From Streptacidiphilus jeojiense (GTDB lineage Bacteria > Actinomycetota > Actinomycetes > Streptomycetales > Streptomycetaceae), in NCBI RefSeq assembly GCF_000719095.1, contig NZ_JOEH01000019.1, positions 124,001-188,000 on the forward strand: a DNA stretch of 64,000 nucleotides, read 5' to 3'. This document shows positions 1 through 9,900 of the stretch, one piece after another; within the stretch, counting starts at the first letter, position 1, and each line of letters starts with the position of its first letter. Position numbers and translations under genes: made by a program. The notes below the pieces were generated by a model. That model made no database searches and was not told the origin of the DNA. It saw nothing but the letters and a program-made list of their open reading frames with translations.

Positions 1-563
1 TGCGGGCCGAGCGGGTCCCGGAGTTCGGCGGCGACACCACCTGGACCAACCTGGTCGCCGCCTACCAGGGGCTGTCCGCCCCGCTGCGCGCCTTCGTCGA
101 CACCCTGCGCGCCGAGCACCGCTACGGCGGCAGCAGCAAGGTCGCCGGGGACAGCGAGTACGCCAAGCGGATCAACGAGAACCTGCTGGTCGCGGTGCAC
201 TCGGTGGTCCGGGTGCACCCGGAGACCGGGGAGCGGGCGCTGTTCGTCAACCCCGGCTTCACCAGCCACATCGTGGACGTCACGCCCGGCGAGAGCAAGC
301 AGATCCTGGACCTGCTCTACGGCGAGATCACCCGGCCCGAGTACACCGTCCGCTTCCGCTGGGAGCCCGGCCACGTCGCCTTCTGGGACAACCGGGCCAC
401 CGCGCACCTCGCACCGCGCGACCTAGAGCACCTGGAGGTGGAGCGGCGGCTGCACCGGGTGACGCTGATCGGCGACGTCCCGGTCGGCCCGGACGGGCGC
501 AGCTCCGAGCTGGTCTCCGGGCGCCCGTTCACCGCCGACCACCGCGTGGTCACCGCCGCCTGA
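1..563 (+). CDS. TauD/TfdA-family dioxygenase, C-terminal part
   Basis: Partial gene; the frame is open from base 3 and the start lies before the window. About 186 residues remain of a family usually near 280-300. Fe(II)/2-oxoglutarate dioxygenases of the TauD type oxidise the carbon next to a sulfonate and release sulfite for sulfur assimilation in the cytoplasm. The visible part has the typical GGDTTWTN segment, [19 protein letters not shown], the late WDNRATAH motif that carries the distal iron-ligand histidine, and a downstream Arg ([11 protein letters not shown]) in the position that binds 2-oxoglutarate. The ssuC-like and ssuB-like genes that follow on the same strand support a sulfonate or taurine role. 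The exact substrate (taurine, alkanesulfonate or a 2,4-D-like ether) cannot be read from this fragment. Confidence 0.85.
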   Translation, partial: RAERVPEFGGDTTWTNLVAAYQGLSAPLRAFVDTLRAEHRYGGSSKVAGDSEYAKRINENLLVAVHSVVRVHPETGERALFVNPGFTSHIVDVTPGESKQILDLLYGEITRPEYTVRFRWEPGHVAFWDNRATAHLAPRDLEHLEVERRLHRVTLIGDVPVGPDGRSSELVSGRPFTADHRVVTAA

Positions 564-631
564 CCGAGCACCACCCGTACCTGCCGCCCCACGAGAAACG
601 CCGCCCGAAGTCCTAGGAGAGGGACCAGACC

Positions 632-1495
632 ATGGCGACCACCGTCACCGCACCACCCGTACCGAAGAGCCCGCCGGACTCGCCGGTACTGATCGACGCC
701 GCGACGCTGAGCCGTCCGAACCGCACCTGGGTGCCGCTGCCGCGCTGGCTGCGGCGGCTGGCCGGTCCCGCCCTGGTGGTCGCCGTCTGGCAGTTGCTGG
801 GCGCGACCGGCAACATCAACCCGAGGGTGCTGGCGACGCCGGCCCAGGTCGCCCAGGCGGCCTGGGAGCTGGCCAAGGACGGCGAGCTGGCGAGCAATCT
901 GCTGGCCTCGCTGCAACGGGTCGGCAGCGGGCTGCTGATCGGGGTCGGCCTGGGGGTGCTGCTGGCGGTGCTGGCCGGGCTGTTCCGGCTGGGCGAGGAG
1001 CTGATCGACTCCACCATGCAGGTGGTCCGGGCGCTGCCGGTGCTGGGGCTGCTGCCGCTGGTGATCATCTGGTTCGGCGTCGGCGAGGAGCCCAAGATCG
1101 CCCTGGTGGCCTTCGCCGCGGCCTGCCCGGTCTACATCAACACCTATGCCGGCATCCGGGGTGTGGACAACCGGCTGGTGGAGTCCGGGCGGGTGGTCGG
1201 CCTCAACCGGCTGGGGCTGATCCGCCACGTCATCCTGCCCGGGGCGGTGCCCGGCTTCCTGGTCGGCCTGCGGTTCGCGCTCACCAGCGCCTGGCTGGTG
1301 ATCATCGTCGCCGAGCAGCTCAACGCGACCAGCGGCATCGGCTACCTGATGAACCAGGCCCAGGCCTGGTACCGCACCGACATCATCGTCCTCGGACTGC
1401 TGATCTACGGCGTGCTCGGCCTGCTCGCCGACTCGCTCGTCCGCCTGCTGGAGCGCCGCCTGCTGGTCTGGCGCCGCGGATTCAACGGAGCCTGA
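632..1495 (+). CDS. ssuC: Sulfonate-type ABC transporter permease (SsuC/TauC family)
   Basis: 287-residue inner-membrane permease of the binding-protein-dependent ABC importer class. About six hydrophobic segments are visible, and a cytoplasmic EAA-like loop ([20 protein letters not shown], roughly residues 188-207) should contact the ATPase. The start ATG is preceded by AGGAGAGGG at a good distance. It lies 68 bp after the TauD-like gene and 5 bp before the ATPase gene, so the three probably form one transcript for uptake and desulfonation of organosulfonates. No periplasmic-type binding protein is present here; it may lie upstream of the window. Taurine, alkanesulfonate and nitrate-type permeases are close relatives, so the substrate is inferred from the dioxygenase neighbour. 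Confidence 0.85.
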   Translation: MATTVTAPPVPKSPPDSPVLIDAATLSRPNRTWVPLPRWLRRLAGPALVVAVWQLLGATGNINPRVLATPAQVAQAAWELAKDGELASNLLASLQRVGSGLLIGVGLGVLLAVLAGLFRLGEELIDSTMQVVRALPVLGLLPLVIIWFGVGEEPKIALVAFAAACPVYINTYAGIRGVDNRLVESGRVVGLNRLGLIRHVILPGAVPGFLVGLRFALTSAWLVIIVAEQLNATSGIGYLMNQAQAWYRTDIIVLGLLIYGVLGLLADSLVRLLERRLLVWRRGFNGA

Positions 1496-1500
1496 CCACC

Positions 1501-2193
1501 ATGACGACAGCAACCACCACCGAGGCCGCACTGGCCGTCCGGGCGACCGGGGTGCACCGCTCCTTCGACGGACGCGAGGTACTGTCCGGGATCGACCTGA
1601 CGCTGCACCAGGGCGAGTTCCTGGCACTGCTGGGCCGCAGCGGCTCGGGCAAGAGCACGCTGCTGCGGGCGATGGCCGGGCTCGACCCGGACTTCACCGG
1701 CGAGCTGCTGGTGCCCGAGCGGAGGTCGGTGGTCTTCCAGGACCACCGGCTGCAGCCGTGGAAGCGGGTGCTCGACAATGTCGTGCTCGGGCTGCCGCGG
1801 GCCGGTGCGAAGGAGGCCGGCCTCAATGCACTGGCCGAGGTCGGCCTGACCGAGCGGGCCCGGGACTGGCCGATCACGCTCTCCGGCGGGGAGGCCCAGC
1901 GGGCGGCGCTGGCACGGGCCCTGGTCCGGGACCCGGCACTGCTGCTGCTGGACGAGCCGTTCGGGGCGTTGGACGCACTGACCCGGCTGAAGATGCACGC
2001 GCTGCTGCGGGAGCTGTGCCGGAAACACCGGCCCGCGGTGCTGCTCGTCACCCATGACGTGGACGAGGCGATTGCGCTGGCGGATCGGGTGATCGTGCTC
2101 ACCGACGGGCGGCTCGGTCCTTCGCACGAGGTGGGGGTTGGGGAGCTGCGAGGGGTGCTGCTCAAGGAGTTGGGGGTGGTGGAGGCCGGATGA
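1501..2193 (+). CDS. ssuB: Sulfonate-type ABC transporter ATP-binding protein (SsuB family)
   Basis: 230-residue ATPase that powers the neighbouring permease. Walker [10 protein letters not shown] lies near residues 45-53, the Q-loop at [11 protein letters not shown] (77-87), the ABC signature [14 protein letters not shown] near 127-140, Walker [13 protein letters not shown] near 147-158, and the switch histidine in VTHDVDEA near 183-190. The HRLQPW segment after the Q-loop is typical of the nitrate/sulfonate/taurine ATPases. The gene starts 5 bp after the permease stop. A copy of the dispersed GCGCAGTTCCCC-type motif follows at the junction with the convergent exporter operon. Confidence 0.87.
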   Translation: MTTATTTEAALAVRATGVHRSFDGREVLSGIDLTLHQGEFLALLGRSGSGKSTLLRAMAGLDPDFTGELLVPERRSVVFQDHRLQPWKRVLDNVVLGLPRAGAKEAGLNALAEVGLTERARDWPITLSGGEAQRAALARALVRDPALLLLDEPFGALDALTRLKMHALLRELCRKHRPAVLLVTHDVDEAIALADRVIVLTDGRLGPSHEVGVGELRGVLLKELGVVEAG

Positions 2194-2219
2194 AAGGTGC
2201 GGGGGCTGCGTGGCTGGGC

Positions 2220-2239
2220 GCGCAGTTCCCCGCGCCCCT
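2220..2239. repeat. Dispersed 20-bp motif, copy 1 (single arm)
   Basis: GCGCAGTTCCCCGCGCCCCT sits in the 53-bp gap between the convergent ends of the ssuB-like gene and the exporter ATPase gene. The same 20-mer or its reverse complement recurs as full inverted repeats at 18526-18607 and 25670-25741, also between convergent genes. Only one arm is present here. Role unknown; its placement suggests transcript ends. Confidence 0.8.
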
Positions 2240-2246
2240 GTTGGGC

Positions 2247-2975
2247 CTACTCGTCGTTGGTTATCTGACCGTCTCTCAGGTCCAGTACTCGGTCGGCGAG
2301 TTCCATCAGTTGGGGGTCGTGGGTGGCCACCAGGGCGGTGACGCCCTCGCTGCGGACCACGGCGCGCAGGAGTTGCATGATGGCGCGGCCGGTGTCGGAG
2401 TCGAGTTGGCCGGTGGGCTCGTCGGCGATGATCAGGGCCGGCTGGTTGGCCAGGGCGCGGGCGATGGCGACGCGCTGCTGCTGGCCGCCTGAGAGCTCGC
2501 CCGGGCGCTGGTTGACGTGGTCGCCGAGGCCGACCAGGGCCAGCAGCTCCTGCACCCGCTCCTCGCGCTCCCGGGGCGGGGTGCGCCGCAGCCGCATGGG
2601 AACGCCGACGTTCTCCGACGCGGTCAGGATGGGGATCAGGCCGAAGGACTGGAAGACGAAGCCGATCCGGTCCCGCCGCAGGGTCAGCAGCCCGTCCTCG
2701 CCCAGCTCGGCCAGGTCGTGGCCGTCCACCAGGATCCGGCCCGAGCTGGGCCGGTCCAGGCCGCCGACCAGGTTCAGCAGGGTGGTCTTGCCGGAGCCCG
2801 AGCGCCCCTTGAGCGCGGTCAGCTCGCCCCGCCGCGCGGTGAAGGAGACCCCGCGCAGGGCGTGGACCGCGGTGGCGCCGCTGCCGAAGGACTTGTGCAG
2901 GTCATGGACCTCCACCATCGGCGCTCCGGGCTCCGCCACGGCGGTGGCGCCCTCGGGCTCGGTGCTGCTGGTCAT
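2247..2975 (-). CDS. ABC exporter ATP-binding protein (LolD/MacB type)
   Basis: 242-residue ATPase of the class that works with FtsX-type permeases. Walker A GRSGSGKTT lies at 57-65, the Q-loop in IGFVFQSFGLIPILTASEN, the signature LSGGQQQRVAIARAL at 161-175, Walker B LIIADEPTGQLDSD at 181-194 and the switch histidine in VATHD near 216-220. The chosen ATG makes a 4-bp ATGA overlap with the stop of the upstream ATPase gene, which is stronger than the in-frame start further upstream. It is the last gene of the operon permease-permease-ATPase-ATPase. Family members extrude lipoproteins, peptides or drugs, or transmit force to cell-wall enzymes. The cargo here is unknown. Confidence 0.88.
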   Translation of the reverse strand: MTSSTEPEGATAVAEPGAPMVEVHDLHKSFGSGATAVHALRGVSFTARRGELTALKGRSGSGKTTLLNLVGGLDRPSSGRILVDGHDLAELGEDGLLTLRRDRIGFVFQSFGLIPILTASENVGVPMRLRRTPPREREERVQELLALVGLGDHVNQRPGELSGGQQQRVAIARALANQPALIIADEPTGQLDSDTGRAIMQLLRAVVRSEGVTALVATHDPQLMELADRVLDLRDGQITNDE

Positions 2976-3988
2976 GCGTCGTCCCCCTCTGTCTCGGCCT
3001 GGACCTCGTCGGCGTCGGCCTTCGCCCGCTGCGCGGCCGCATCGGGCCATACTCCGATGTGATCGGTCTCCAGCGCCAGTCTCACCCGCTTGCGCATGTG
3101 CAGGCGCTCGGTGAACTCGCTCGGCAGCTGCAGTCGCCCGTTGCGGTCCAGGACCGCGTACTCCTCGGCGGTCAGCTCCTGCGCGCCGTCGTCGTCGGTG
3201 GTGATCCGGCGCAGCACCTCGGTGGAGGTGCGGCCGTTGCGGATCCGCACGGTGCGCTGGACCTGCTCGGACACCAGCGCGTCATGGGTGACCACGACCA
3301 CCGTCACGCCCAGCTCCTCGTTGGCCTGGCGCAGCGCGGCGAAGATCTCCTCGCTGGTCGCGGTGTCCAGCTCGCCGGTGGGCTCGTCGGCGAACAGCAC
3401 CCGGGGCCGGTTGGCGTTGGCGACCGCGATGGCGACCCGCTGCTGCTCACCGCCGGACAGCTCGCCGGGGCCGCGGTCGGCGCAGTAGCCGACCCCCATC
3501 AGGTCCAGCAGCTCGCCGGCCCGGTTGCGGCGCTCGGACCGCTTCACCCCGGCGTAGGTCATCGGCAGCATGACGTTCTCGGCCGCGGTCAGGTAGGGCA
3601 GCAGATTGCGGGAGGTCTGCTGCCAGACGAAGCCGACCGTGCCGCGCCGGTAGGCGAGCCGGTCCCGGCGCTTCATGGTGAGCAGATCGTGCCCGGCGAC
3701 CTCGGCCGATCCCGCGGTGGGGACGTCCTGGCCAGAGAGGATGCCCAGCAGGGTCGACTTACCGGAACCGGAGGCGCCGATCACCGCGACCATCTCGCCG
3801 CGCGCCACGGCCAGGTCCAGGCCCTGCAGCGCCTGCACCTCGACGCCCTCGGTCTGGTAGATCCGGACCAGGTTCTCGCAGACGATCAGGCCCTCCTCCC
3901 GCTCCGGGCGGGCGGCCTCGGCCGCGCGGCGGCGCAGTTCCCCGAGGTCCGGGGCCCCGGCCCGGTCGGCCGCATGGTTGACACTCAC
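2972..3988 (-). CDS. ABC exporter ATP-binding protein with an AbrB-like C-terminal tail
   Basis: 338 residues, about 100 longer than a usual LolD/MacB-type ATPase. Core motifs are Walker A GASGSGKST (71-79), signature LSGGEQQRVAIA (177-188), Walker B VLFADEPTGELD (197-208) and switch histidine H235. A charged N-terminal extension covers residues 1-32. After the nucleotide-binding domain, residues 277-316 (YAVLDRNGRLQLPSEF and following) resemble the strand-swapped SpoVT/AbrB fold, and an acidic Ala-rich end follows. The GTG start has GGGGGAGCAGA just before it. It overlaps the next ATPase by 4 bp and follows the second permease by 34 bp. Two different ATPases with two permeases suggest a heteromeric exporter. 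The AbrB resemblance is my inference from residue pattern only. Confidence 0.85.
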   Translation of the reverse strand: MSVNHAADRAGAPDLGELRRRAAEAARPEREEGLIVCENLVRIYQTEGVEVQALQGLDLAVARGEMVAVIGASGSGKSTLLGILSGQDVPTAGSAEVAGHDLLTMKRRDRLAYRRGTVGFVWQQTSRNLLPYLTAAENVMLPMTYAGVKRSERRNRAGELLDLMGVGYCADRGPGELSGGEQQRVAIAVANANRPRVLFADEPTGELDTATSEEIFAALRQANEELGVTVVVVTHDALVSEQVQRTVRIRNGRTSTEVLRRITTDDDGAQELTAEEYAVLDRNGRLQLPSEFTERLHMRKRVRLALETDHIGVWPDAAAQRAKADADEVQAETEGDDA

Positions 3989-4022
3989 TCTGCTCCCCCT
4001 GTCGATCGGCGTACGGTCATGA

Positions 4023-6923
4023 TCAGGCCTCCCCGAGCCTCAGCACCCCGCCCAGGCGCCGCATGCGCAACACCGTACTCTCGACCACGGCGGCGCAGAC
4101 GACCAGAGCCGCGAGGCCGGCCCCGAGCAGCGCGGTGAGCAGGTAGTCGGTATGCAGGGCCGGCGCCGCCGGCCCCCCGGTGAACTGACTGATACTCAGA
4201 GCCGGTCCCAGCAGCCGTGGTTCGAGCACCCCGACGAGGACGCCGCCGGCCGCGGCGGCCACCGCCAGCGGCACCAGCTGCAGCACCTGCAGCACCGCGG
4301 CCTGCCGTCCGGCCAGCCCCAGCGTGCGCAGGTAGGAGCTGGTGCGGCCGCGTTCGCGGGCGGTGAGGACCAGTTCCAGCGCCACCGCGAGCAGCCCGAA
4401 CACCACGGCCAGCAGCGAGCAGACGGTGTAGACGTCGTCGACGATGCGCACCAGGCCGTCCCCGCGCAGGGTGCCCAGCACCTCCGCCCGGACCCGGACC
4501 TGCGCCTGCGGTCCGAGCGCGTCGGCGGCCGCGGCCGCCACGGCGGCCGGTGCCGCACCGGGGCGGGCGAACAGCAGCAGCGCGGTGCCGCCGGTCTGCT
4601 GGGCCGGCAGCAGCGGCTCCAGCGCGGTGGTGCCGACAATGACCGGCGTGTCCGCCGGGAGCCCGGCGACCAGCGGGCCGAGGACCGGGTCCTGCCGCAG
4701 CGCCGGAGTCAGCGCGCCGACCGGCTTCAGGTGCAGCGCGGTCCTGCTGCTGCCCAGCGCCGAGTCCACCACGGCCCGGAGGCTCTCGCCGTTCTCCGCG
4801 ACGATCAGCCCCGGATCGGCCAGCACCGGCGCGGTGGCGCTCGCGGTGCCGGTGGCGACCGGCTTCCCGCCGTGCAGCACACCCAGGGCGCGGGCCAGCG
4901 GTCCGTCCGGGTCGGCGGCGGCCAGCTGCGCCGGGTCGACGGTGATCAGGGCCGTCTGCGGCAGGTTGGCACCGTCCTCGTCCCCGGTGAGCAGCACCGT
5001 GCGCAGGTACTCGGCCACCGTGGCGCGGACCGGCGAGGAGCCGCCGGCGGCCACCGGGGTCGGGGCGACGTCGCCCTGCTGGACCAGCGAGACGTCGGCC
5101 CCGGCGGTCCAGGCGGCGCCGACCGCCGCTCCGTCGTACACCGAGCGGGAAACCATGCCGCCGAAGACCGCGGTGCCCAGGGTGATCACCAGGACGAACA
5201 GCGCCAGGCTGGTGCCGCCGGCGTCACGGGCCGCTCCGCGCAGTCCGAGGAAGGCCACCACGCCGCCGCCGCGCCGGGAACGGCCCGCCAGCAGGCCCAG
5301 CACCAGCGGGTACAGCCGCACCAGAAGCAGCACGGCGACCAGCGCCACCAGCACCGGCACCAGGCTGAGCTGCACGTCGATCCCGGCCCCGCCGCCGCTG
5401 CCGCGCACCCGCAGGGCGACCACGCCGCCGACGCAGAGCACCAGCGCGGTGGCCTCCAGCACCAGCCGCCGGGTCCGCCGCGAGGCACGCCGGCGGACCT
5501 CCCTGGCCCGTCCCGGCTCCCTGACGGCGTACCAGGTCAGCAGCGGCACCAGCAGCAGCGCCGCCGCCGTCCCCAGCAGCGCCGCGACCGGCTGCGGGGA
5601 TCCCGAGGTGCCGGTCGGAGCCGGCAGCAGGCCGAGCCGCCAGCCCAGCTCGCCGGCCAGCAGCAGCACCGGGGCGGTGACCAGGCTGCGCTGCAGCACC
5701 AGCCCGGTCGCCGAGGCGCCGCGCGAGCGCTGCAGCCGCAGGTGCACGGCGCGCCGCCGCAGCAGCAGCCGGACCGAGACCAGCACGGTGGCCAGTCCGA
5801 CCGCCGCCAGCGAGGCCACCGCGAACCCGGCCAGTGCCCTGGTCTGGGCGTCCGCACCGGTGAAGGCGGTGAGCACCGGGGTGAGCCCGTCGTCGACGAC
5901 GTACGACCCGGAGGGATGGGCGCCGATGGAGCAGGGGCTGTCGCCCGTGGCCGGCGAGTCGGTGCACAGCAGGTCGTTGAGGTCGATCGCCAGGTTCCTG
6001 GTGTCGGCGGCGAGGGCGGGGAGCTGCTTCACGGCGGCGTCGCCGAGCGCCACGCGGTACTCCCAGCCGACCGTGGGCAGCGGTATCCCCTGCTTCGCCA
6101 GCAGCTCCGGCGCGTCGGCGCCGACCAGGCCCTGGACGGCGATGTTCAGCGTCCCGGCCAGCTGCCCCGGGTACTCGAGCGGCTTGTCCAGGCCGGGCAA
6201 CTGCCGCCAGAACTCGCTCTGCTCCTGCTCCGGCCGGTAGATCCCGACCAGCCGGACCAGCACCTCGTACCTGGGGCTGGACCGGGTGGCCTGGAACCAG
6301 AGCTCGACCTGCTGCCCCAGCCCCAGTCCGAGCAGCTTCGCCTCGCCGGTCGACAGCGCGATCCCCGGCAGCTCCCCGGCTGGGGTGCTGTCGGCCGGGG
6401 CCGCGCCCTGGACGTAGTGCAGATAGGCCGGGGCGTCGCTGATGTGATGCAGCGTCACGGACTCCTGGGTGACCCGGGGATCCACCGGCAGCGGCGAGTC
6501 GATCCCCAGCAGCTGGTAGTCCACCGTGGTCCGCACCGGACGCAGCGCCGTCCCCAGGGTGCGGCCCGCGGTGGAGACCACCGACTGTCCGCCCGACTCC
6601 AGCTGGGTGCGCAGCGCCGGGGGGTTCGGTGCTCCCAGGCCCGGCTGGGGCAGCTCCACCGGTGCGGACACGGTGAGCACAGCGCCGGCGTCGGCAGCGG
6701 CGGCCAGCCGCTGGCGCAGCGCCTGGTCCTCCTTGCCGCCCAGCTCCACCGGGCCGAGCGCGCACAGCCCGGTGAACACCGCGACCAGCACGGCCAGGCA
6801 GGCCAGCAGCGGGGCGTCCCCGCGCGCCTCGCGGCGCAGCAGCCGCAGCGAGGCGGGCCGGGCCGGACCGCGCCGGGGCGTGCCGTCCCCGGGCCCCTCG
6901 CGGCGCAGGCGCACGGCTCTCAT
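4023..6923 (-). CDS. Large FtsX-type ABC exporter permease, second of two
   Basis: 966 residues, a double-length FtsX/MacB-type permease. One membrane segment lies near residues 40-62 (LLACLAVLVAVFTGLCALG), followed by a large extracytoplasmic domain, then a bundle of membrane helices in the middle, a second extracytoplasmic domain and a C-terminal FtsX-like set of three helices. The ATG start overlaps the stop of the upstream permease gene by 4 bp (ATGA), fixing the gene boundary even though the same frame stays open far upstream. It probably pairs with the upstream permease to form the membrane part of one exporter driven by the two downstream ATPases. Substrate unknown. Confidence 0.85.
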   Translation of the reverse strand: MRAVRLRREGPGDGTPRRGPARPASLRLLRREARGDAPLLACLAVLVAVFTGLCALGPVELGGKEDQALRQRLAAAADAGAVLTVSAPVELPQPGLGAPNPPALRTQLESGGQSVVSTAGRTLGTALRPVRTTVDYQLLGIDSPLPVDPRVTQESVTLHHISDAPAYLHYVQGAAPADSTPAGELPGIALSTGEAKLLGLGLGQQVELWFQATRSSPRYEVLVRLVGIYRPEQEQSEFWRQLPGLDKPLEYPGQLAGTLNIAVQGLVGADAPELLAKQGIPLPTVGWEYRVALGDAAVKQLPALAADTRNLAIDLNDLLCTDSPATGDSPCSIGAHPSGSYVVDDGLTPVLTAFTGADAQTRALAGFAVASLAAVGLATVLVSVRLLLRRRAVHLRLQRSRGASATGLVLQRSLVTAPVLLLAGELGWRLGLLPAPTGTSGSPQPVAALLGTAAALLLVPLLTWYAVREPGRAREVRRRASRRTRRLVLEATALVLCVGGVVALRVRGSGGGAGIDVQLSLVPVLVALVAVLLLVRLYPLVLGLLAGRSRRGGGVVAFLGLRGAARDAGGTSLALFVLVITLGTAVFGGMVSRSVYDGAAVGAAWTAGADVSLVQQGDVAPTPVAAGGSSPVRATVAEYLRTVLLTGDEDGANLPQTALITVDPAQLAAADPDGPLARALGVLHGGKPVATGTASATAPVLADPGLIVAENGESLRAVVDSALGSSRTALHLKPVGALTPALRQDPVLGPLVAGLPADTPVIVGTTALEPLLPAQQTGGTALLLFARPGAAPAAVAAAAADALGPQAQVRVRAEVLGTLRGDGLVRIVDDVYTVCSLLAVVFGLLAVALELVLTARERGRTSSYLRTLGLAGRQAAVLQVLQLVPLAVAAAAGGVLVGVLEPRLLGPALSISQFTGGPAAPALHTDYLLTALLGAGLAALVVCAAVVESTVLRMRRLGGVLRLGEA

Positions 6924-9900
6924 GAGTCCTCCCCGGCTCGCAGCGTACGGACCAGGTCGACCCGGGCGAGCAGCCGGGACAGACCCATCACCACCAGGCA
7001 GATCACCACGGCCGTCGCCAGCGCGGTCAGCAGCACCGCTCCCCAGGGGACGGCCAGCCGCAGCGCCGGGAACGGTGCGTCCCCGTAGTCGTCCAGGGTC
7101 ACCAGCGGCATGATCACGGCGGCCAGGCCCACCCCCAGCAGTGCTCCGGGCACGACCGCGAACAGGGTGACGCTGATCTGCTCGGCCCACAGCAGCACGG
7201 CCAGCCGACGGCTGCGGATGCCCATCGCCCGCAGCAGCGCGAACTCCCGCCTCCGCTCCCGGGTGGTGATCACCACATGGACGGTGAAACCGATCACCGC
7301 GAAGGCCGGTGCCAGCAGCCGGCACAGTTCCAGCACCGCGCGCATGCCCGAGCGGAACGGGTCGGCGCGCTGCAGCGCCGCCTCCTGGACGGTGGTCCGC
7401 GCGGTGCCGAGCCGTGGATCGGCGGCCACCGCGGCGGCCGTGGCCGTGCTGTCGGTGCTCGACAGCAGCCAGCTGTCGGGCGGTTCGGGGTCCACCCCGA
7501 TGGCGAGTTCGACGGCTGTCACCGCGCGGTTGTCGGCCAGCAGGGCCGGCTGCAGGTGGTCCTGTCCCGGGATCGCCGGGATCCTGCCGACGACCACCGC
7601 TTTCAGGGTCGGCGGGTTCTCCAGTTCCCCGCCCAGGTCGAGGGTCAGCTGCTGCCCGACCGCGAGTCCCCGGCCCGCGACCACGGCGTCGTCGGCCAGC
7701 ACCGGGATCGGAGCGATCCGCTTCGGGTCTATCGGGTCCACCTCCAGCACCGCCGGCGAGGTCGACGCGGTCAGCTCGCCCGGGGCCGCGGTGCTGATGA
7801 CGGTGCGCAGCAGCGGACCGCCGGCGCTCGGCGCCGAGAGCGAGCACACCGCGGGGCTGAACGGATCCGGGCTGACGCTGCCGCCGGGCGCCGCGGGCGG
7901 CTGCGATCCGCAGTTCCCGGCGCTGCGGCCGGCCCCGGCCTCGGTCTCGTCCTGCCAGCTGCCGGCGGCCGGCAGCGAGTCGACCCAGGTGCCGCCGAGC
8001 CCCAACCGGTCGACGGTGAGCGTGACCGACGCGGCCCGCTGCTGACCGGCCGGCCGGACCGACAGGCCGACGAGACGCAGCGGGAAGGCGGTGCGGCTGC
8101 CGGCGGGGAGCGCCAGGGCCAGGGTGTGCCTGCTCCCGTCGGTCCCGGTCAGCGCGGCGGAGGTGCGGACCGGCTGTCCGTCCGCGTCCACCAGCAGCAC
8201 TCCGAGCGTGGGCGGCGTCCAGCCGGCGGGCCGCGCACCGCCGACCTGGACCTGGACGTCCAGGTCCAGGTGGTCGCCGCGGCCGGACAGCAGCAGTCCG
8301 TAGTGCGGAACGCCCTTGGCCAGTGCGGCGATCCGGGCGGCGTAGTCGGGTCCGGCCAGGTCCTGACGGAGTGTCGGCAGCGGCGCGGCGCCCTGCCCGG
8401 GCAGTGCCGCGGCGTCGATGCCGACCAGGCTCAGCGCGGACGAGTCGCCGACGAAGCCGGTGGAGGTGACGGTCACCGGGTTCACCCCGGTGACCCCGGG
8501 GAGCTGCCGGTAGCGGCTGTGCAGCTGACCGGCCGGATACCCGACCAGGCCGTTGGTGGTGCCGACCGAGACGTCGGCCCCCACCGCGAACCGGGCCTGG
8601 TCCAGCGCCAGACCGCTCAGGCAGGCCAGCGCGGTGGTGGCGAGCGCGCCCACGGTCACCGCCATGCTCATCAGCACCACCGGACCCGCGTTGCGGTTGG
8701 AGCGCCGGCTCAACTGCCAGCCGGCCAGCGGCAGCACCAGCCCCCTCCGGAGCCGCCCGAACCGGTCCAGCGCACGCGAGGTCAGCGGCAGCAACCGGAG
8801 CAGCAGCACCGAGGCGGCGACCACGGCGACCACCGGGACCAGCACCAGCACCGGGTCCACCGTCCCGGCGACGGTCACCGTGGAGTGGTAGTGCACCAGT
8901 TGCAGGTAGCCCAGCACCGCGACCGCCAGCAGCGCCAGGTCGGCCCCGATCCGCTGCGCCGCCGCGGCCCGGTCGCTGCGGGCCCGGGCCCGGAGGGCGA
9001 TGCCGCGCCCGGAGACCGTGCGCAGCACCGGCAGCAGCGCCGCCGCCGCGTGCACCAGCACGGTCAGCGCCACGGCGCCCCAGGGCGCCGCGCCGACGGT
9101 GCTCAGCGGTACCGCCCCGTCGACCAGACCGGCCCGGTGCATCCCGGAGAGCAGCGCGCCGGCCAGGAACGGCGCGGCCACCGCGGCGGGCAGCACCAGG
9201 GCGGCCCATTCGGCCGCGGCGCCGCCGAGCAGCCGCCCGGTACCGGCGCCGCGGGTCTGCTGCAGCACCAGCTCCGCGGTGCGGTGCGCGGCCAGCTGGC
9301 GGGCCGTCAGCGCCATGGTGGTGACCGCCAGCACCGCCAGCAGCGCGGTGGGCAGGTAGAGCGCCGAGCGGGCGACCACGGCGGGCCCGGCCAGGTTGCG
9401 GATGACGGTCGGCAGGTCGGTGCTGACCGTGGTGCGCTGCAGCGCCGGCGTCGCCCCGTGGTAGACCGACAGGGCGGCGTCGCTGCCGCTGAAGGTGTCC
9501 ATCCGCTCGGCGAGGCCGGAGAGGGCGTCCATGGAGACCCCGGTCCTGGGGCCGATGGCCGGGACCGAGTCCCAGTGCGCGGTGACCGCCAGGTTGAACG
9601 CGCCCTGCTCGACGATCGCGGCCGGCGGGACCAGCACCAGGCTCTGGGACAGGCCGTTGCTGTCGGTGGGGTCCCCGGCGATGGCGGGCCAGAAGCCGGG
9701 GCTGGACGGCAGGGCCTGGTAGACGCCGGTGATCAGGATGTTCACCCGGACCAGCTGGGAGCTCTGCAGGGCCAGCGTCGCGCCGACGCGCAGGTGCATG
9801 GCCGAGGCCATCGCCTGGTTCACCACGGCCGGCACCGTCGTCGGGACCCCCGGGGCGGTGCGGCCGGGAGTCACCGCCGGCAGTCCGGTGAAGTCGGCCG

